Source of the DNA: Faecalicatena_A orotica
GTDB lineage: Bacteria > Bacillota > Clostridia > Lachnospirales > Lachnospiraceae
Direction: 5' to 3' (one strand)
DNA: 64,000 bases
NCBI RefSeq assembly: GCF_040545875.1
Contig: NZ_JBEPMR010000009.1
Below are positions 52,679 through 61,565 of the stretch, piece after piece. The translations under genes were made by a program, and so were the position numbers. The number at the start of each line of letters is the position of its first letter. Within the stretch, counting starts at the first letter, position 1. Below the pieces are notes generated by a model that was not told where the DNA came from, searched no databases, and saw nothing but the letters and a program-made list of their open reading frames with translations.

Positions 52679-52996
52679 ATGATGAAAACAGCGCAGTTTT
52701 TTCTTGAGAAAAGTACAGAGAACCCGATAGATTATGTGGCAAAATATAAAGAGGAGTTATTCGAAGAGACAGAATGTGAAGATCCGGGGAAAAGCGAAGA
52801 ACCTACAGATGTGGAGCCTGTGGAAGCAGAGGAAGAACCTTGTACTGATGTTTTGTGTCCGCGATGCGGGGCGGTCATGGTAAAACGCACTGCGGCAAAG
52901 GGGAAAAATGCAGGCAGGGAGTTTTACGGATGTTCCCGATTCCCGAAATGCAGAGGGATTGTGAATTTAGATGAAAAAGAAGGCTTCCGGTCCTAA
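52679..52996 (+). pseudogene. Fragment carrying a topoisomerase-type C4 zinc finger
   Basis: The open frame begins inside the GH43 terminator, and the first usable ATGs (52679/52682) have no ribosome site. The C-terminal ~40 residues are a clear zf-C4_Topoisom finger with four cysteines (CPRCG ... FYGCSRFPKC), found at the end of topoisomerase I and some nuclease-related proteins. The acidic region before it (EEPTDVEPVEAEEEPC) looks like a linker. I think this is the 3' remnant of a longer gene; a small intact zinc-finger protein is possible. The stop overlaps the converging AraC stop. Confidence 0.45.
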
Positions 52997-53020
52997 GTAA
53001 AGGGCCGGAAGTCTTCTTTT
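52975..53020. terminator. Bidirectional terminator between zinc-finger fragment and AraC gene
   Basis: AAAAGAAGGCTTCCGG / CCGGAAGTCTTCTTTT, a 16-bp stem with one mismatch, flanked by A- and T-tracts. It contains both stop codons in its 14-nt loop. Confidence 0.85.
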
Positions 53021-54111
53021 TCCCCTGCGTGCACCTTCCGGTACTCCTGAGGTGACATATGGTAAGTCCCCCGGAATACCCGGGAAAAGTGGTCCGCGGA
53101 GTTATAACCGATCTGTTCGGCAATCTCGCTTATCTTCTGGTTTGTATTCGTCAGATAATCTACGGCGTCAGCCATCCGCAGTCTTTTGATCAGTTCTGTA
53201 AAGTTATGCCCCGTATTCTGCTTAATCAAAGTACAAAGGTGAGGCTCGCTGTAGTGGAACATTTCCGCCAGCGAGGACAGAGTCAGTGTCTGGTAATTAT
53301 GCTGGATATACTGCAGTACGAGTGAAAAATCTGATCCCATCTGATAATTATAAAACTGAAGAGTTTTACTGTAATTTCTCAGTAGATTGGAGAATAGCAG
53401 GTTAATCCAGCTGATGCAGCAGGTATTGCTATAAACATCATTCTTGTAGCTCTCTCCCATAGCATTGCGCACGATGGTCTTGAGCCATGTATTATTTTCA
53501 GCAAAGAACAGGAGATAATTCGCGTGGGAATCATCCTGCAGAATCGTGCGGAAAAAGTAGGAAAGCAGGTCTTTTCTGGACATTAGTGAGAAAAAGGTTG
53601 TGTCAAACGTACTTTTTCTGAGCATGATACAGAACACCGTGGAATCATCGTCAATGACCAGGTCATGTTCCGAAGAAGGTGCGATAATACACAGCTCTCC
53701 TTCGCTGAGTACCCGGTTTGTTTTCTCAAACACAAAGGTGCAGGTTCCCTGTGCCACATAGTTAATCTCAAAATAGTTATGAGTATGTGTGGATGGCCTT
53801 GTATAACGGGGATGCCGGATGATAAAAGCATCCCTTGCCGTAGGGAAGATATCTGTCTCGGCAACCTTGAAATTCAGAGTCTGGCTGGGATTCAGAGTCA
53901 GTACCATAGAATCTACAACGCGGTTAAACTCATCATCTGTCATGCTTCCAAACAATTCACTCGAAGCAGGGGATTCAGGGGACGTTTCCAGAAGGAGCCC
54001 CTTTTTATATAAATAGTCGGACATCTCCGGGAACTGCATCCTGTTTCCGGTCCGCAGATAATAGTCTTTCATATGCTTCTGAAATTCCCCGTAGGTAATG
54101 TAATATGGCAT
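52993..54111 (-). CDS. AraC family regulator of the second sugar locus
   Basis: 372 residues from the ATG at 54111, which has AGGAAGG upstream (an open frame extends to 54171). An N-terminal helical extension precedes a cupin at ~120-200 (THNYFEINYVAQGTCTFVFEKTNRVLSEGELCIIAPSSEHDLV). The C-terminal HTH pair reads LSSLAEMFHYSEPHLCTLIKQNTGHNFTELIKRLRM and ISEIAEQIGYNSADHFSRVFRGTYHMSPQEYRK. It sits in the middle of the GH2-GH3-GPH-GH43-GH3-GH78 locus, divergent from the second GH3 gene, so it is the best candidate to bind the TGTCGGATTT motif (inference). Confidence 0.9.
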   Translation of the reverse strand: MPYYITYGEFQKHMKDYYLRTGNRMQFPEMSDYLYKKGLLLETSPESPASSELFGSMTDDEFNRVVDSMVLTLNPSQTLNFKVAETDIFPTARDAFIIRHPRYTRPSTHTHNYFEINYVAQGTCTFVFEKTNRVLSEGELCIIAPSSEHDLVIDDDSTVFCIMLRKSTFDTTFFSLMSRKDLLSYFFRTILQDDSHANYLLFFAENNTWLKTIVRNAMGESYKNDVYSNTCCISWINLLFSNLLRNYSKTLQFYNYQMGSDFSLVLQYIQHNYQTLTLSSLAEMFHYSEPHLCTLIKQNTGHNFTELIKRLRMADAVDYLTNTNQKISEIAEQIGYNSADHFSRVFRGTYHMSPQEYRKVHAGEKEDFRPFT

Positions 54112-54150
54112 GTCTGTCCTTCCTTTCCTGATTACCAAAAGTATAACAAA

Positions 54151-54270
54151 TGCCGGATTTATATTCAACAAAATAAGCAGGGATATTCAGGAAATTAAAT
54201 AAACCGTATATATGAAAATAGTTGTGGACATTCAAGAGGGTGACACAGTAACTGAAAATAAGTCGGATAA
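54151..54270. promoter_or_regulatory. Divergent AraC / GH3 control region with CGGAT motifs
   Basis: TGCCGGATTT (54151-54160) lies 40 bp upstream of the AraC start, and AGTCGGATAA (54261-54270) 101 bp before the GH3 ATG. A possible GH3 promoter is TTACAT-17-TACACT (54282-54310). Confidence 0.45.
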
Positions 54271-54370
54271 TAAAAAAAATATTACATGGAGGTTATGGTG
54301 CGGGTACACTACAATAGTAAGTAGAAAAGGAAAAGAATACAAAATGTGTATCAAAAGGAGAAAAGAGAGC

Positions 54371-56059
54371 ATGATCAGATATAAGGAAAAACCATTTTAT
54401 TTAACAGACGAACAGGTGAAATGGGTGCATGATACATATGATTCCATGAGTTTTGACGAGCGGATCGGGCAGTTATTCTGCCCCATTGTCTTTACGAAAA
54501 ACGAAAATGAATTAAAGGAATTAGTGGAAACGAAACATATCGGAGGTATGCTGTACAGAGAGGGGCCGGGAGAAGAGATCAGACAGGCCCATAAAGTACT
54601 GCAGGACACATCAAAAATCCCGCTTTTGACAGCCTCCAACCTGGAGTATGGCGGAAATGGTTCGGCAATTGAGGGAACTTATTTTGGCAGGGAAATGCTT
54701 GTGGCGGCATCCGGGGATGAAAAAAAGGCGTACCAGCTCGGCAGGGTAAGCTGCAGTGAGGGAGCGGCGGTCGGCGTAAACTGGTCTTTTGCACCTGTTG
54801 TGGACCTTGATTTTAATTACCATAACCCGATCACGAATGTCCGTACCTTTGGCTCGGATACGGAAACTGTCATAAAGATGGGGAAAGCATATCTGGAAGC
54901 GGCAAAAGAACAGGGAGTGGCAGCTTCGGTAAAGCATTTCCCGGGGGATGGGGTCGATGAGCGTGACCAGCATCTCGTGACAAGTGTCAACTCCCTTTCC
55001 TGCGCTGAATGGGATGAGACTTATGGAAAGATATACCGCGAAATGATAGAGGCAGGCACCCTGACAATCATGGCCGCACACATTGCCATGCCTGCATATG
55101 AGGAATATTTCGACGGAAAAAAACCGGAAAAAATAATTCCGGCCACATTGTCACCAAATCTGTTGAAACGTCTGCTGCGGGAAAAACTTGGTTTTAACGG
55201 ACTGATCTCCACAGATGCGACCCCGATGACAGGCTTCTGTGCTGCATGCGACAGGGAGACAGCGATTCCGCTGAGCATCGAAAATGGATGCGATGTCATT
55301 CTGTTTAACAGGAACATGGAAGAGGACTTCCGTTTCATGCACAGGGGATATGAAAAAGGAATTCTGTCAAAGGAGCGTCTTGAGGAGGCTGTAAAAAGAA
55401 TACTTGCAGTAAAAGTATCAATGGGACTCATTGAAAAGCAGAAAAACAAAACCCTTGTACCCGGACCGGAAGCCCTGGAGATTCTGAACTGCGGATTACA
55501 CGATACATGGGCGAAAGAATGTGCTGACAAGGGTGTGACACTTGTAAAGGATACGCAGAGTTTACTTCCGATCAGCCCGCAGAAACAGAAAAGAATCCTT
55601 CTGGAGATGATGGGGGACTTTCCGTCCAATGAAAGAGTCTGCTCGTCCTTCACGGAGAAGCTTGGGAAAGAAGGTTTTGAAGTTACGGTATATGAACCAG
55701 AAGGCTTCGAGGTCATGGAAGACTCAGTTACCGCTTTTAAAGACAGGTACGATCTTGTCCTTTATATCGGCAATGTTGAGACCGCCTCCAACAAGACGGT
55801 ATCCCGCCTGAACTGGCACACGATGTTCGGGCTTGGCAACAATATGCCGTGGATGGTACATGAGGTTCCGGTCATGTTTGTCAGCGTCGGAAATCCGTAT
55901 CATCTTCTGGACGCACCGATGATAAAGACGTACATTAACGGATACTGTAATTCAGAGTACGTCATCGAGGCAGTTGTTGAAAAAATACTGGGCAGAAGCA
56001 GCTTCAAAGGGGTATCACCTGTGGACGCTTTCTGCGGCAGGGAGGACTTAACATTTTAA
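54371..56059 (+). CDS. Glycoside hydrolase family 3, NagZ-like
   Basis: 562 residues, no signal peptide. It is a two-domain GH3 of the NagZ-like type. The barrel has KHFPGDGVDERDQHL, which holds the Asp-x-His acid/base pair of N-acetylglucosaminidase-type GH3 enzymes, and the nucleophile Asp282 (LISTDATPM). It lacks a fibronectin domain. NagZ-like enzymes cut beta-GlcNAc, but relatives act as beta-glucosidases or phosphorylases, so substrate is open. The ATG at 54371 has AAGGAG; the frame is open to 54212 without a site. It starts a rightward operon with GH78, MBL-fold and PGM genes. Confidence 0.85.
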   Translation: MIRYKEKPFYLTDEQVKWVHDTYDSMSFDERIGQLFCPIVFTKNENELKELVETKHIGGMLYREGPGEEIRQAHKVLQDTSKIPLLTASNLEYGGNGSAIEGTYFGREMLVAASGDEKKAYQLGRVSCSEGAAVGVNWSFAPVVDLDFNYHNPITNVRTFGSDTETVIKMGKAYLEAAKEQGVAASVKHFPGDGVDERDQHLVTSVNSLSCAEWDETYGKIYREMIEAGTLTIMAAHIAMPAYEEYFDGKKPEKIIPATLSPNLLKRLLREKLGFNGLISTDATPMTGFCAACDRETAIPLSIENGCDVILFNRNMEEDFRFMHRGYEKGILSKERLEEAVKRILAVKVSMGLIEKQKNKTLVPGPEALEILNCGLHDTWAKECADKGVTLVKDTQSLLPISPQKQKRILLEMMGDFPSNERVCSSFTEKLGKEGFEVTVYEPEGFEVMEDSVTAFKDRYDLVLYIGNVETASNKTVSRLNWHTMFGLGNNMPWMVHEVPVMFVSVGNPYHLLDAPMIKTYINGYCNSEYVIEAVVEKILGRSSFKGVSPVDAFCGREDLTF

Positions 56060-56090
56060 GATTCTAGGAGTGCAAAGAAAGGAATGGAAC

Positions 56091-58892
56091 ATGAGAATTA
56101 CGAATATAAGGATCAACGGGATCGACAATCCGGCCGGATTTCTCTATGAGAAGCTCATTTTTTCATGGAATGTCCGTGATACGGCAAGTAAAAGACAGAC
56201 AAATGCAGTGATCGAGGTCAGTGACAGCAGAGACTTTAAAACGATACTCTGTAAAAAGGAGGGGCCGGATTTAAAGCAGGGCGGTGAAAGGCTGGATATG
56301 GACCTGAGGCCGCGGACAACTTATTTTTACCGTATTGCGGTAGAGGGCGATGCCAGGGACCGCGCGGTCAGTGATATTTGCACTTTTGAGACGGGGAAAA
56401 TGGATGAGTGCTGGGATGCCGACTGGATCAGCACGGAAAAAGAGGATACCTTCCACCCTGTCATGACGAAATCCTTTTCCGTTTCCAAAAAGATACGCCG
56501 TGCCAGATTATATGCGGCCGGAGTGGGCTTGTTTGAGGCATATATAAATGGGAAGAAACTTGGGGAGGAATATCTGGCCCCCTACGTGAACAACTATGAG
56601 AAAACTATTCAGGTCATGACCTTCCCGCTCGATGGCATTCTGAGGGAAAACGGTGGGAATACGCTGGAACTGCTGCTTGGAAAGGGATGGTACATAGGGA
56701 CCTTCGGGCTGGAAATGCAGAAGGAAAACTACGGGGACCGCATGGCTGCGATTGCAGAGCTGCATCTGGAATACGAAGACGGGACGCACGAATGTATCTG
56801 CACGGACAAAAGCTGGAAATATTATGGCTCTGATATCGAGGAATCCGGCATTTATTTCGGGGAGATTCTGAACCGGATGCTGTGGGAGAAAAAGGAAAAT
56901 CCGCACCGCCCGGTACAGGTTTTGGAACATCCGGAGGATGAGGAAGGGACAAGAAACCTTGCCAAGTCCCATCTGACGGACCGCATCAGCCTTAAGGTTC
57001 TGGCAAAGGAAAGAATCCCGGTGCAGGAGGTCCTTCGTACTACGGCGGGGGAGACCGTGCTGGATATGGGGCAGAACTTCGCTGGATATCTCGAATTCAG
57101 GGCAGATTTCCTAAAAGGGACGAAGGTCGTGCTTGATTTTGGGGAAATCCTGCAGGGAGGTAATTTCTACAACAAAAATTACCGTGAGGCAAAATCACAG
57201 TTTGTTTACGTTTCCAACGGATGTAAAGAGACTGTGCGGGCACATTTTACTTTCTTTGGTTTCCGCTATGTGCGTGTGACGGGATGGCCGGGAGCATGTA
57301 AGAAAGAAGATTTTACAGGCCGGGTACTCTATTCAGATCTCCGCAGAACTGGTTATATCACTACTGGAAACGAGAAAATTAACAGATTATATAAAAACAC
57401 TATATGGGGATTGAAATCCAACTTTATCGATATGCCTACGGACTGTCCACAGAGAAGCGAGCGCCTCGGATGGACCGGAGATGCACAGGTTTTTGCGCCA
57501 ACCGCAAGCTACCACATGGATACACGCGCCTTCTTCCATAAATTTGTGAAGGATTTGAGAGATGAGCAGCAATATCTGGAGGGCGGGGTTCCAAACTATC
57601 TGCCGAATATCGGGCACAAAGAGGATGTAGGAAGTGTATGGGGCGATATCGCCACATTTCTTCCCGATACGCTTTATACATACTATGGAAATCTGGATGA
57701 GATGGAGTACTGCTATCCCCTGATGAAAGACTGGGTAGATTATATTGACAGAAAAGATTCCATGAGGGGAAATAGGCAGTATCTGTTCAACTTCGGATTC
57801 CATTTCGGAGACTGGCTTGCGCTGGACGGTCCTACCGAATCCAGTTTTAAGGGAAGTACAGACGATGACTATATTGCATCCGTTTACTACTACCGCTCCG
57901 CGCAGATTGTGAGAAAGATGGCTCAGAGGCTGGGGAAACAGGAGGATTCAGAACATTACCTTGCATTGGAAGAAAAAATTAAACGGGCAGTTTTACATGA
58001 ATTCTTTACACCCGGCGGGCGTCTGGCCGTGGATACGCAGGCGGCTTATGTCATTGCTCTGAAGTTCGGACTGTATGTTGACAGAGACAAAACGATAGAA
58101 CAATTTAAAATACGGTTGAAAAAAGACTGCAACAAGATCAAATGCGGCTTCGTTGGTGCACCTCTGTTGTGCACGGTTCTGGCTGAAGCGGGCCTGTACG
58201 AAACCGCATATGACTTCTTGTTTCAGGAAGGTTTCCCCGGCTGGCTGTACAGCGTCGACCTCGGGGCGACTACAATCTGGGAACGGTGGAATTCGGTTTT
58301 ACCGGATGGAACGATCAGTGATACGGGGATGAACTCTCTGAACCACTATGCGTATGGTTCCGTCATGGAATTTGTCTACGCATATGCGGCAGGAATCCGC
58401 CCGATGGAACCCGGTTTTAGGAAGGCTGTAATCGCACCGCATCCGGACATACGTCTGGGAAGTCTGGAATGCCTCTACGATTCTGTAAACGGCCTGTATG
58501 TCAGCAAGTGGAGCATTGAGGAAAACGGAACACTTAAGGTGCATATTGAGGTCCCGTTCGGCTGTGAGGCCGAGGCCTGCTTGCCTGGATATCCCGGAGG
58601 AAAACAGCTTCTGGGAGCGGGAAGTTACGATTTTGCTTATCAGCCAGAGAAAGACTTGAGAAAGCCGTATCATAGCAAAACCACACTTTCTCGAATTGCA
58701 AGGGATGAAAAAGCGATGGAGGTACTTGGCAGATACGCGCCGGCAATCGCAGGAATGGCTGCATCCGGCGATCCGGAAATGGGGGCGAATACACTGGAAG
58801 ATATTTCGAAGATGGGGTATCTGCCGTTTGAACCAGAACAGCTGAAAAAAGCCATTGAAGAGATCAGTGAACTAAAGGTGGTCGATAAATAA
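56091..58892 (+). CDS. Glycoside hydrolase family 78 alpha-L-rhamnosidase
   Basis: 933 residues, cytoplasmic. The domain order is that of bacterial alpha-L-rhamnosidases: an N-terminal Ig-like domain (ENPxGFLYEKLIFSWNV-like), the RARLYAAGVGLFEAYINGKKLGEEYLAPYVNNY sandwich, a (alpha/alpha)6 barrel with DMPTDCPQRSERLGWTGDAQVF (candidate acid Glu) and GATTIWERWNSV (candidate base Glu), and a C-terminal sandwich. A ~70-residue tail beyond it (AMEVLGRYAPAIAGMAASGDPEMG) is a common C-terminal addition. It removes terminal L-rhamnose from glycosides such as plant flavonoids or pectin side chains. Confidence 0.93.
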   Translation: MRITNIRINGIDNPAGFLYEKLIFSWNVRDTASKRQTNAVIEVSDSRDFKTILCKKEGPDLKQGGERLDMDLRPRTTYFYRIAVEGDARDRAVSDICTFETGKMDECWDADWISTEKEDTFHPVMTKSFSVSKKIRRARLYAAGVGLFEAYINGKKLGEEYLAPYVNNYEKTIQVMTFPLDGILRENGGNTLELLLGKGWYIGTFGLEMQKENYGDRMAAIAELHLEYEDGTHECICTDKSWKYYGSDIEESGIYFGEILNRMLWEKKENPHRPVQVLEHPEDEEGTRNLAKSHLTDRISLKVLAKERIPVQEVLRTTAGETVLDMGQNFAGYLEFRADFLKGTKVVLDFGEILQGGNFYNKNYREAKSQFVYVSNGCKETVRAHFTFFGFRYVRVTGWPGACKKEDFTGRVLYSDLRRTGYITTGNEKINRLYKNTIWGLKSNFIDMPTDCPQRSERLGWTGDAQVFAPTASYHMDTRAFFHKFVKDLRDEQQYLEGGVPNYLPNIGHKEDVGSVWGDIATFLPDTLYTYYGNLDEMEYCYPLMKDWVDYIDRKDSMRGNRQYLFNFGFHFGDWLALDGPTESSFKGSTDDDYIASVYYYRSAQIVRKMAQRLGKQEDSEHYLALEEKIKRAVLHEFFTPGGRLAVDTQAAYVIALKFGLYVDRDKTIEQFKIRLKKDCNKIKCGFVGAPLLCTVLAEAGLYETAYDFLFQEGFPGWLYSVDLGATTIWERWNSVLPDGTISDTGMNSLNHYAYGSVMEFVYAYAAGIRPMEPGFRKAVIAPHPDIRLGSLECLYDSVNGLYVSKWSIEENGTLKVHIEVPFGCEAEACLPGYPGGKQLLGAGSYDFAYQPEKDLRKPYHSKTTLSRIARDEKAMEVLGRYAPAIAGMAASGDPEMGANTLEDISKMGYLPFEPEQLKKAIEEISELKVVDK

Positions 58893-58920
58893 GAGATAAA
58901 AATTGGAAGGAGACAGCAGC

Positions 58921-59820
58921 ATGGAACCAACACTGGAGCAGATTTTCGGGACATATATGTCATGGAAGATAGACGATACAACATGGGTGATTAACTTCAT
59001 GAACGGGACAGAAAACATGTATCTATTGGAAGGGGAAGAAAAAGCCCTTCTGCTTGATACAGGATACGGGGCCGGCAATCTGAGGCCGTATGTGGAACGG
59101 CTGACAGAAAAGCCGGTCATTGTGGCAAATACCCACTATCATCCGGACCATTCAGGGGGAAACGGAGAATTTGAGGAGGTTTATGTAAGCAGGGGGGAAA
59201 GGATTGATGCTCCGTCTGTTGAAACTCCCGGTGCGGTCCCCTTTGATCTGACACTCCTTCCGTATCCAGATTATAAAAAAATATATATCGGTGAGGGAGA
59301 TACAATCGAACTGGGCGGCCGGACCGTAGACGTGCTGGATGTCAGACCGGCGCACTGTAACAGCAGCCTGTTTTATCTGGACAGAGGGCACCGAATGCTG
59401 TTTAGCGGTGACGAGCTCGAGGCCGGACAGGTAATGATGTTTGATAATTCCAGAAACCCGGAAGCTCCGTATGACGTGGAAGAGAGACTGAAGAACTTTA
59501 AAGAGAACTTCCTCAGGCTGAAAGACATGTCAGATTGTTTTGATTACATACTCCCGAACCACAATGGATATCCGATTGCAAAAAGTTATCTTGATGATTA
59601 TGCAGGGCTTGTAGACAGTATATTTGACGGAACCGCAGCCATAGAGGATAAATTAAACCATCCATTTGTAGAAATGGACCCGGGGGCAGAGAGATTATGC
59701 AGGGTGAGATACAGAAATGCAAGTATTTTCATCGAGAAAAAGCAGGTCATGAAAGTGTACGGCGTGAAACCAACCGGTACAAGGATAAGGGAGAAGAGAA
59801 GTGAAAGCATTTATATTTGA
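58921..59820 (+). CDS. Metallo-beta-lactamase fold hydrolase
   Basis: 299 residues with the metal motif HYHPDH (His72, His74, Asp76, His77), an AHCNSSLFYLD and FSGDELEAG, giving the full MBL-fold site (His-Cys replaced as A-H-C, Asp in GD). It belongs to the glyoxalase II-like superfamily and is cytoplasmic. What it does in a glycosidase operon is not known; hydrolysis of a lactone or ester released with the sugar is one idea. GGAAGGAG precedes the ATG. The next gene overlaps its end by 20 nt. Confidence 0.82.
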   Translation: MEPTLEQIFGTYMSWKIDDTTWVINFMNGTENMYLLEGEEKALLLDTGYGAGNLRPYVERLTEKPVIVANTHYHPDHSGGNGEFEEVYVSRGERIDAPSVETPGAVPFDLTLLPYPDYKKIYIGEGDTIELGGRTVDVLDVRPAHCNSSLFYLDRGHRMLFSGDELEAGQVMMFDNSRNPEAPYDVEERLKNFKENFLRLKDMSDCFDYILPNHNGYPIAKSYLDDYAGLVDSIFDGTAAIEDKLNHPFVEMDPGAERLCRVRYRNASIFIEKKQVMKVYGVKPTGTRIREKRSESIYI

Positions 59821-60433
59821 TTTAGACGGTGTGATTGTATTTACAGACAAGTTCCACTATCAGGCGTGGAAGAAGATGGCGGATGAGTTGGGGATTTATT
59901 TTGACGAAACTATCAACAACCGGCTCAGGGGTGTGAGCCGTGCGGAAAGTCTGGAAATTATTCTGGAAAAGTATGAAGGAGAGCCGTTGTCCGGTGAAAT
60001 AAAGGCACAGATGATGGAACAGAAGAATCGCACCTACCGCGAGCTTCTCGCAACAATGACTCCGGATGATGTGACGGAAGAAGTGAGAGAAACGCTGAAA
60101 AGACTCCGCGAAAGAGGCCATAAGCTTGCAATCGGTTCTTCGAGTAAAAATGCCGGATTTATTCTGGATAAGGTGGGGCTTACAGATGCGTTCGACGCTG
60201 TTTCAGACGGAAATAATATTACCCGTTCGAAACCGGACCCGGAGGTGTTTGTGAAGGCCGGGGAGTTTCTTGGAGTGAATCCCAAGGAGTGTATTGTTGT
60301 AGAAGATGCGTATGCCGGGATAGATGCTGCAAAGGCAGCGGGCATGGCATCGGTCGGGATTGGAGATGCATCGGGATATGAGAAAGCAGATTACAGGATA
60401 GAAACATTCGGTGAACTGTTGGATATTGGTTGA
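59801..60433 (+). CDS. pgmB: Beta-phosphoglucomutase (HAD family)
   Basis: 210 residues. Asp7 and Asp9 of the FDLDGVIVFTDKFHYQAW motif are the HAD nucleophile and the acid/base. RLRGVSRAESLEIILEK and GSSSKNAGFILDKVGLTDAFDAV, then DGNNITRSKPDPEVF and EDAYAGIDAAKAAGM, are typical of beta-PGM. It converts beta-glucose-1-phosphate to glucose-6-phosphate. It uses a GTG start inside the end of the MBL gene. Beta-G1P normally comes from inverting disaccharide phosphorylases, none of which I recognise in this window. Confidence 0.92.
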   Translation: MKAFIFDLDGVIVFTDKFHYQAWKKMADELGIYFDETINNRLRGVSRAESLEIILEKYEGEPLSGEIKAQMMEQKNRTYRELLATMTPDDVTEEVRETLKRLRERGHKLAIGSSSKNAGFILDKVGLTDAFDAVSDGNNITRSKPDPEVFVKAGEFLGVNPKECIVVEDAYAGIDAAKAAGMASVGIGDASGYEKADYRIETFGELLDIG

Positions 60434-60449
60434 TGTTCATTGGTAAAAA

Positions 60450-60460
60450 AGTGGTATAAT
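60450..60460 (+). promoter_or_regulatory. Extended -10 promoter before the esterase gene
   Basis: TGGTATAAT (60452-60460) is an extended -10 box 32 nt before the esterase ATG; a weak TTGATG lies 19 bp upstream. The esterase may thus have its own start of transcription. Confidence 0.4.
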
Positions 60461-60491
60461 CAAAGAAGTATTTTTTAAGGAGGCAAAAGTT

Positions 60492-61448
60492 ATGTTAACT
60501 GAAAAAATTAAGCTTTATGAGGATCGCGATAATGTCACTTTAACAACCTATGTGACAGCAGAGGAAGGGGAAATGAGGCAGCAGGGAAAGCGTCCTGCTA
60601 TCCTGATCTGTCCCGGCGGCGGATATTTCAGCTGTTCAGACAGGGAGGCGGAGCCGGTTGCACTGAGGTTTGTGTCTATGGGGTACCATGCATTTGTCCT
60701 GAGATATTCTACATATGATGACGGAAAAAATACATTCCCAGATCTTTCCAGGCCAGTTGTACCGAAAGAGGATACGAAACATCCGGCGCCTGTCCGTGAT
60801 ATTGGGAAGGCCATGCTCTATATCCGTGAACACGCAAAAAAATGGCTGGTTGACATGGAACGCGTTGCAGTGTGCGGATTTTCCGCGGGCGCCCATAATT
60901 CGGCCATGTATTCCGTTTACTGGAACAGCCCCCTGCTGACAGAGTATTTCGGGGTGGAGGCGAATATGCTGAAACCTGCCGCGATTATTCTGGGATATAC
61001 GCTGAGTGACTATACTTTTATGGAAAAATTTGAAATGAATGAGATGGATACAGCATTTTTTAAGGGGTCAAACACAGCTTACCTCGGCGAGCCTGAACCT
61101 TCTGAAGAAAAATTAAGGGAAGTTAGTCCTGCACTGAATGTGACTGAACATACTCCTCCTACATTTTTATGGGCCACGTCCGCAGATGCAATGGTTCCGG
61201 TTCAGCACAGCCTGCGTATGGCACATGCCCTCGCAGACCAGAAGGTTCCGTTCGAACTGCATATCTTCGAAGAGGGGGACCACGGCTTAAGTCTTGCTAC
61301 CCAGGCAACGGCAATATCAAAAAAGATGATAAACAAAGATGCGTCAAAATGGATTGAACTGGCAGAGTGCTGGCTGGAAAAACGGTTTGCGCTTGATCTT
61401 CCGGAGAAGACGGAGTTTGAGCGGATGATGGAATTACAGCAGCATTAA
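60492..61448 (+). CDS. Alpha/beta-hydrolase esterase, acetyl-xylan-esterase-like
   Basis: 318 residues, no signal peptide. The oxyanion region reads CPGGGYFSCSDREAEPVALRF, the nucleophile is Ser131 (CGFSAGAH), Asp near 236 (ATSADAMVP) and His264 (EEGDHGLS) complete the triad. This combination (PGGGY, GFSAG, DHG) marks intracellular esterases found beside xylan and glycoside enzymes; they remove acetyl groups from imported oligosaccharides. AAGGAGG precedes the ATG. It ends the second sugar locus. Confidence 0.87.
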   Translation: MLTEKIKLYEDRDNVTLTTYVTAEEGEMRQQGKRPAILICPGGGYFSCSDREAEPVALRFVSMGYHAFVLRYSTYDDGKNTFPDLSRPVVPKEDTKHPAPVRDIGKAMLYIREHAKKWLVDMERVAVCGFSAGAHNSAMYSVYWNSPLLTEYFGVEANMLKPAAIILGYTLSDYTFMEKFEMNEMDTAFFKGSNTAYLGEPEPSEEKLREVSPALNVTEHTPPTFLWATSADAMVPVQHSLRMAHALADQKVPFELHIFEEGDHGLSLATQATAISKKMINKDASKWIELAECWLEKRFALDLPEKTEFERMMELQQH

Positions 61449-61565
61449 CACTGAATTGAAGTCCTTCCAGAACTTGATTTTATGTGGGGAACACGGTATG
61501 ATAGAAAAATGATTTTACCACTAACAGTTACCATATAAGTGTTTTATACAAAGGAAGTGACATAA

